From: Paenibacillus tyrphae
Lineage (GTDB): Bacteria; Bacillota; Bacilli; Paenibacillales; NBRC-103111
Length of the DNA: 64,000 bases
Direction of reading: 5' to 3'
Assembly: GCF_027925525.1 (NCBI RefSeq)
Contig: NZ_BSDJ01000008.1
Coordinates: 62,001 to 126,000, forward strand
Below, piece after piece: positions 59,846 to 64,000 of the stretch. Under the pieces are notes generated by a model that worked only from the letters and a program-made list of their open reading frames with translations, ran no database searches and was not told where the DNA came from. A program made the translations under genes and the position numbers. How positions within the stretch are numbered: the first letter of the stretch is position 1; each line of letters starts with the position of its first letter.

Positions 59846-60952
59846 TTAAGAATTGGCCTTCTCTCCCATGATATTCAGGCGCACCGTAAAGACGGTCCGC
59901 TCCTCGTCGCTGGATGCGGCAATGGTTCCTCCGTGCAGCTCGACGATACTTTTGGCGATGGCCAAGCCGATGCCGGAACCCCCGGTATGCGTCGCGCGGG
60001 ATTTCTCCACACGGTAAAACCGTTCGAAAATATGAGGCAAATCGGTTTGCGGGATCGTTTCGCCGTAATTGATGATCTGGATCACCGCTTCGTCCCCTTC
60101 CTTGAAGCCCAGCACCTCAAGATATTTCCCTTCGCTGCCATACTTGATTGCATTGGAGATCAAATTCTCGAATACCCGCCGGAGCTTGTTGCCCTCAGCC
60201 ATGACCAGCAGCTGCGGCTCGAAGAAGGTCATATGCTGATCGATCCCGGCCTCCTGAAGCTGCAGCCGGAACTGGGCGAAAAGCTGACGCATCATTTCAA
60301 CCAGATTGATCGGAGCCTTCTGGATCGTCGCCCCCGTAATATTGCTTAAGCGGGTATATTCGAACAGATCCTGAATTAATTGAAACAGCCGCTGCGATTC
60401 CTCGTACGCCATGTTGACATAATAACGCAGCTCCACTTCGTCCCGGTAACGGTCCTGCTCGATGAGACCGAGATAGCCGGTAATCGAGGTGAGCGGAGTC
60501 CGCAGATCGTGGGATACGTTCGTAATCAGTTCGTTCTTGGTGGACTCGGCCCGCCGTTCCTCGTCAATCGATGTTTTGAGCCGCTCGACGACCTGGTTGA
60601 TGTTTCCGGCCAGTTGGCCCAGCTCGCCGATGGACTGCACAGGCACCTTATGATCGAAGTCGCCGTCGGCGATCCTCTGTACGTCCTCGATAATAAGGAT
60701 CAGGTATCTGTGGTAGCGGGCGTCTTTTTCCCGTTTGAAAAAATATATGGCCGACAGCATAAACAAAGGCAGCGCCGTAAGATAGTAAATATCGGGGTAA
60801 CCGATATAATAATTAATCCAAATAAAGAGCGAATTTAAAGACAGCTTGGAAAAATAAATCGACTTGGCGATCGTCGAAATGACTGCCAGCACGACCGCGG
60901 TTGTTAATACGCTCCAGAAGAGCGGCACCGCAACTCTCCAGTTAGTTCTCAA
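59846..60952 (-). CDS. Sensor histidine kinase (VanS/BceS-like layout)
   Basis: A 368-residue kinase with two N-terminal membrane helices (about 8-30 and 50-72) separated by only about 20 outside residues, so the sensor part is very short. HAMP-like segment (QRIADGDFDHKVPVQSIGELGQLAGNINQVVERL), HisKA (NELITNVSHDLRTPLTSITGYLGLIEQD) and ATPase motifs (NLISNAIKYGSEG, INYGETIP, GGSGIGLAIAKSIVELHGG). It overlaps the regulator gene by 11 nt. Such short-loop kinases often sense cell-envelope stress through a membrane partner; none is encoded beside it. Confidence 0.94.
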   Translation of the reverse strand: MRTNWRVAVPLFWSVLTTAVVLAVISTIAKSIYFSKLSLNSLFIWINYYIGYPDIYYLTALPLFMLSAIYFFKREKDARYHRYLILIIEDVQRIADGDFDHKVPVQSIGELGQLAGNINQVVERLKTSIDEERRAESTKNELITNVSHDLRTPLTSITGYLGLIEQDRYRDEVELRYYVNMAYEESQRLFQLIQDLFEYTRLSNITGATIQKAPINLVEMMRQLFAQFRLQLQEAGIDQHMTFFEPQLLVMAEGNKLRRVFENLISNAIKYGSEGKYLEVLGFKEGDEAVIQIINYGETIPQTDLPHIFERFYRVEKSRATHTGGSGIGLAIAKSIVELHGGTIAASSDEERTVFTVRLNIMGEKANS

Positions 60953-61637
60953 TTTTGTACCCTACCCCCCACACCGTGTGAATCAGCTTTTCTCCCGCCA
61001 TTTCCTTCTCCAGTTTCTCGCGCAGCCGGCTGATATGCACCGTGACAGAGTTGTTCGTCTCAAAATATTTTTCTTTCCAGATCAGCTCGAAAATTTCCTC
61101 CGACCCGAAAACCCGCCCCGGGTGGCTGGCAAGCAAAAATAAAATGCCAAATTCGATCGGCGTCAGCTTGATCGGACGATCGTCGATCGTGACGGCATGG
61201 TTGCGCTTATCGATTTGCATCGATTTGATTTTGATGATCCCTTCCGCATCCGGCTGAGCCGTCTGCGCGCTGAAATACGACCGCCGCAGCAGCGACTTGA
61301 CCCGCGCCACCAGCTCCAGCGGGTTGAAGGGCTTGCCCATGTAATCGTCGGCCCCCGTCATCAGGCCTAAAATTTTGTCCATATCCTCGTCCTTGGCGCT
61401 CAGCATCAGGATCGGCGTCGTCTTGTCCTCCCGGATTTTGCGGCAAACCTCCATTCCGTCCAATTCGGGCATCATCACGTCCAAAATGACCAGATGGACG
61501 GTTTCCTCCGCGATCCGTCTTATGGCGTCGATTCCGTTATGCTCCTTAAGAACCTCGTAGCCTTCGTTTTTCAAGTAAATTTCAAGCAAATTCGCGATTT
61601 TATGATCGTCGTCGACGATGAGGATGCGTTTGTTCAT
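60942..61637 (-). CDS. OmpR-family response regulator (VanR-like)
   Basis: A 231-residue protein. Receiver domain (ILIVDDDHKIANLLEIYLKNEGYEV, LVILDVMMPELDGMEVC, GADDYMGKPFNPLELVARV) and winged helix (IKLTPIEFGILFLLASHPGRVFGSEEIFELIWKEKYFETNNSVTVHISRLREKLE...VWGVGYKIEN). It is first in the pair with the overlapping kinase gene. No obvious target operon is adjacent. Confidence 0.95.
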   Translation of the reverse strand: MNKRILIVDDDHKIANLLEIYLKNEGYEVLKEHNGIDAIRRIAEETVHLVILDVMMPELDGMEVCRKIREDKTTPILMLSAKDEDMDKILGLMTGADDYMGKPFNPLELVARVKSLLRRSYFSAQTAQPDAEGIIKIKSMQIDKRNHAVTIDDRPIKLTPIEFGILFLLASHPGRVFGSEEIFELIWKEKYFETNNSVTVHISRLREKLEKEMAGEKLIHTVWGVGYKIEN

Positions 61638-61964
61638 AGCAAGTCTACCTTCCTTAACCGGTTAGTTTAACGGCAGATTACCACGTTCCGGGAAGGAAAT
61701 CAACGACTTGGCTTTCCTCGATGCCGTACGGCCATATAGTGTCTTCCTTTCTCATGCTGCGGACATATCGCTTCTCCTCCCATCTTTGGCGGCAACAACC
61801 CGATCGTTCCGTCATGGCAAACGTATTCCATGGCACAGCGCGCTTCCTTACTTTACCGCCTGTTCGTTAACCGAAAGCTAAGCAAAGCTTACAAAAAGGT
61901 TACGCTTCCTTGCTAAAATCTAACAATACCGGACAAGCCTTGATTCCTGAATCGTCCCGTTGTA
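61638..61964. other. Intergenic stretch upstream of two divergent genes
   Basis: No gene, riboswitch signature or terminator was recognised. It should contain the divergent promoters for the two-component pair and the HutD-like gene. AAGCTAAGCAAAGCTTACAAAAAGG near 61878-61902 is AT-rich and partly dyad, but no clean promoter stands out. Confidence 0.4.
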
Positions 61965-61981
61965 TGTTCATCTTAAGAACA
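61965..61981. promoter_or_regulatory. Small dyad before the HutD-like gene
   Basis: TGTTCATCTTAAGAACA has TGTTC/GAACA arms with a 7-nt centre, directly before the start region; possibly an operator. Confidence 0.3.
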
Positions 61982-61991
61982 TGAAAGCGAT

Positions 61992-62630
61992 GTGATCGAT
62001 TCGATGGGCTTTTCCGTCAAAATCATTCGGCAAGAGGATCAAAAAACGGCGAGCTGGTCGGGAGGAGCCACGACGCAAATGGCGATCTATCCGGAGGACG
62101 CGTCGTATGAGCAGCGGAATTTCGACTGGCGAATTAGCAGGGCGGCGATTCATGCGGAGGAGTCCGTCTTCACGAGTTTGCCCGGTTATCGGAGATTGCT
62201 GATGGCAACGCATGGCGAATTTGTACTGGAGCACGAACAGCGGCATACGGCCATGTTGAAGCCTTTTGATCAAGACAGCTTTGACGGGGCTTGGACGACC
62301 CGGTGCCGGGGAAAGGGGAACGACCTCAACGTGATGCTGGGCCCCGGTTACTCGGCCGAAATGCTGCCTGTTCTGATCCGCGATACTTACAGAGAGGATG
62401 TGCAGCAGCGTCTGCGTCTGGGGGCGGCCGCGGATACGGTGAGCTACGAATGCATACATCCGGTTGACGGGGATATGGAATTTTCATCGGGCGACGATTT
62501 GTCGGTTGTGCTGCGCCAAGGGGACCTGCTCATTTATAAAATCAACGGAAGGCCGGAGAAGCCGTTAGAGTTCCGCTATACGAAGGCGGGGGCTCCGGTT
62601 CATGTGGTGCGCATCACCATCCGCGGGTAA
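61992..62630 (+). CDS. HutD/Ves-family cupin-like protein
   Basis: A 212-residue protein. HutD family marks are TASWSGGATTQMAIYPEDASYEQRNFDWRISRAAI near the N-terminus, FTSLPGYRRLLMATHGEFVLEH, and the RGKGNDLNVML segment. HutD is a bicupin-like protein linked to histidine utilisation in proteobacteria, but no hut gene is present here. The start is uncertain: GTG at 61992 or ATG at 62004, with no good RBS for either; an ATG at 61981 runs into a stop at once. Confidence 0.82.
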   Translation: MIDSMGFSVKIIRQEDQKTASWSGGATTQMAIYPEDASYEQRNFDWRISRAAIHAEESVFTSLPGYRRLLMATHGEFVLEHEQRHTAMLKPFDQDSFDGAWTTRCRGKGNDLNVMLGPGYSAEMLPVLIRDTYREDVQQRLRLGAAADTVSYECIHPVDGDMEFSSGDDLSVVLRQGDLLIYKINGRPEKPLEFRYTKAGAPVHVVRITIRG

Positions 62631-62643
62631 GATGAAAAACGAC

Positions 62644-62668
62644 GGGGTCCCTGATAAACAGGGACCTC
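62644..62668. terminator. Hairpin between convergent genes
   Basis: GGTCCCTG and CAGGGACC pair around ATAAA. On the minus strand CCGTCGTTTTTC follows, a fair terminator for the lactonase gene. Confidence 0.65.
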
Positions 62669-62677
62669 CGCCATAAA

Positions 62678-63757
62678 TTAACCCATTGCTGCAAACTTGA
62701 TGCACACGGGCTTGGACACATCGAGTCTATTCCCTGTAGGCGATAGCTTTCCGGTAGCCTCGTCCCGCGCGAACGTCACGATTTGATTCGAATCCCGGTT
62801 GGCTACGAGCAGGAAGCGTCCGTCCGGCGAGAGCGCGAAGTTCCGCGGATGTCCTCCAAGCGTCGAGGCATGCTCGATCAGCGTGAGTTTCCCGGTCGAC
62901 GAATCGATGGCATACACCGCGATGCTATCATGTCCGCGATTGGAGCCGTACAGAAATTTGCCGTCCGGCGAGATGTGAATATCGGCGCACGCACTATCCC
63001 CTTCATAAGAAGCGGGCAGCGTCGAAACGGTTTGGATTTCGCTGAGCTTACCGTTCTCCTGATCGTAGGAGAATGCCGTGATCGTTGAGCTCAGCTCGTT
63101 GATGACATAGCCGTAAGGCAGCGACGGATGAAAAACAAAATGCCGCGGTCCCGAACCGGGCGCTACCCGAACTTCGTCATGAGGAAGCAGTTGCCCGGCG
63201 GCGAGGTCGAATTTGTAAGTAAAAACGCGATCCAGCCCCAGATCGCAGACGACGGCGTAGCGGTTGGAACGGTCGACGAATACGGAATGCGCACGCGCCT
63301 GATTTTGCACGGGCAGGACGCTGGAGCCTTCGTGCCGGCGGATGTCCGCGGTCTTGCCGATGCGTCCGTCCTCCAGCAGCGGAGACAGCCCGATCATGCC
63401 GCCGTGGTAGCTTGCGACCATGATGTATGTATGGGTGCGGTCCAAAGTAATGTGACACGTAGTCGCCGGCACCGTCAGTTCCTGTCCGAGCAGCGACAGC
63501 TTGCCGGTACCGGGATCGAATCCGTAAGCCGCGGCAGCCCCGCAGCGCTTGCCTTCGGCATCGGTTCCCTCCGTTATCGCATATAGCTTCAAGCCCTCAG
63601 CATTCACATCCAGAAACGTCGGATTTTGCAGCCCGGCCGTTTGATCGGTCAGCTCAAGACTTCCGGTATCGGGATCGAACCTGCAGGCGTACAAGCCCGA
63701 ATCGGCCGCCTCCGCATACGATCCCAAAAAAGCGAAGATCTTCTTCTTGCTCTCCAT
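62678..63757 (-). CDS. Lactonase family protein (6-phosphogluconolactonase-like, YkgB type)
   Basis: A 359-residue seven-bladed beta-propeller protein of the Pgl/YkgB family. FAFLGSYAEAADSGLYACRFDPDTGSLEL at the start, HSVFVDRSNRYAVVCDLGLDRVFTYKFD, GSGPRHFVFHPSLPYGYVINELSSTITAF, ISPDGKFLYGSNRGHDSIAVYAID and GGHPRNFALSPDGRFLLVANRDSNQIVTF are blade motifs. It would hydrolyse a sugar lactone, probably 6-phosphogluconolactone. RBS GAGAGGTG precedes the ATG. The length is normal. Confidence 0.92.
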   Translation of the reverse strand: MESKKKIFAFLGSYAEAADSGLYACRFDPDTGSLELTDQTAGLQNPTFLDVNAEGLKLYAITEGTDAEGKRCGAAAAYGFDPGTGKLSLLGQELTVPATTCHITLDRTHTYIMVASYHGGMIGLSPLLEDGRIGKTADIRRHEGSSVLPVQNQARAHSVFVDRSNRYAVVCDLGLDRVFTYKFDLAAGQLLPHDEVRVAPGSGPRHFVFHPSLPYGYVINELSSTITAFSYDQENGKLSEIQTVSTLPASYEGDSACADIHISPDGKFLYGSNRGHDSIAVYAIDSSTGKLTLIEHASTLGGHPRNFALSPDGRFLLVANRDSNQIVTFARDEATGKLSPTGNRLDVSKPVCIKFAAMG

Positions 63758-63861
63758 CCAAACACCTCTCTATCTCATTCATGTCCTATAGGCATTATCG
63801 CAAATCCGTCGGCCTCAGGCAACCGGGACGCTTCGCGTGTATTTTCTGGCCGCATGGTGAA

Positions 63862-63889
63862 GAGGACCTCCCGAAAGGGAAGGTCCTTG
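63862..63889 (-). terminator. Possible terminator of the gene entering from the right edge
   Basis: AGGACCTTCCC pairs with GGGAGGTCCT around TTTC on the minus strand; only a short CTTC tail follows, so it is a weak terminator. Confidence 0.45.
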
Positions 63890-63945
63890 GAGTCTAAATA
63901 AATGTCGTCGTGGACGTTTTTGAGGCACGCTTCGTTGAATTTCAA

Positions 63946-64000
63946 TTAGTACGCGCTGTTCGACTGCTCGCCTTTGACGATCGATACGCCGGAGCTGGAG
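63946..64000 (-). CDS. C-terminal end of a gene cut by the window edge
   Basis: On the minus strand the last bases read SSSGVSIVKGEQSNSAY followed by TAA at 63946-63948, open to the window end, with a hairpin downstream. Seventeen complete residues are too few to name the protein. Confidence 0.4.
   Translation of the reverse strand, partial: SSSGVSIVKGEQSNSAY

Overview
The window looks like chromosomal DNA of a Gram-positive, spore-forming Bacillota close to Paenibacillus or Cohnella. The reasons are: moderately high GC; strong AGGAGG-type ribosome binding sites; a PrkA kinase; a GlcT/PTS operon with its RNA antiterminator; a YesM/YesN pair beside a sugar ABC transporter; SLH (S-layer) domains; copper-amine-oxidase-type N-terminal domains; and heavy use of two-component systems. 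No rRNA, tRNA, CRISPR array, transposase or phage module was found. All assignments come from reading sequence and remembered family features; no database search was run.

Layout. 1-2115 is the 3' part of a UvrA-like gene. 2230-6667 (minus) is a compact seven-gene operon: two CxxC thioredoxin-like proteins, a peptide-type ABC exporter, a 59-residue peptide with eight cysteines, a small unknown protein, a MauE-like membrane protein and a membrane-anchored thioredoxin-like protein without cysteines. I read it as a disulfide-rich, leaderless bacteriocin-like peptide system; the peptide's C-terminal cysteine spacing resembles laterosporulin. 7095-12276 holds pdxS, a glutamine amidotransferase, a LysR regulator, an ArgD-like aminotransferase and glyA. 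12586-19662 holds an AraC regulator with a divergent MATE exporter, small membrane and exported proteins, a metallo-beta-lactamase-fold hydrolase, and a BlaI/M56/DoxX group with two matching operators.

19778-24919 is a complete PTS operon (glcT, EIIA, NagE-like EIICB, HPr, EI) under one promoter and one RAT/terminator. 25320-26830 is a HemAT-like oxygen sensor behind a cyclic-dinucleotide (GEMM-I) riboswitch. 27003-28598 encodes an exported MORN-repeat protein. 28931-36047 is a carbohydrate ABC transporter plus its YesM/YesN system. 36205-39116 is a 7TM sensor kinase and regulator. 39499-45752 holds a DUF2334 deacetylase-like protein, a small coiled-coil protein, a LytTR-like/PAS kinase and an exported protein that ends an RND efflux operon (to 50225). 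50590-52649 is another two-component system, 52844-56776 a 1310-residue S-layer-anchored phosphoesterase, 56854-58749 PrkA, 59105-59668 an ECF sigma factor, 59846-61637 a third OmpR-type system, and 61992-63757 a HutD-like protein and a lactonase.

The most unusual non-coding feature is a family of four about 202-bp imperfect palindromes (6857, 28675, 32365, 50347). Each sits just downstream of a gene. Each is flanked on both sides by the local gene's own terminator hairpin, whose sequence is different at every locus but duplicated within the locus.
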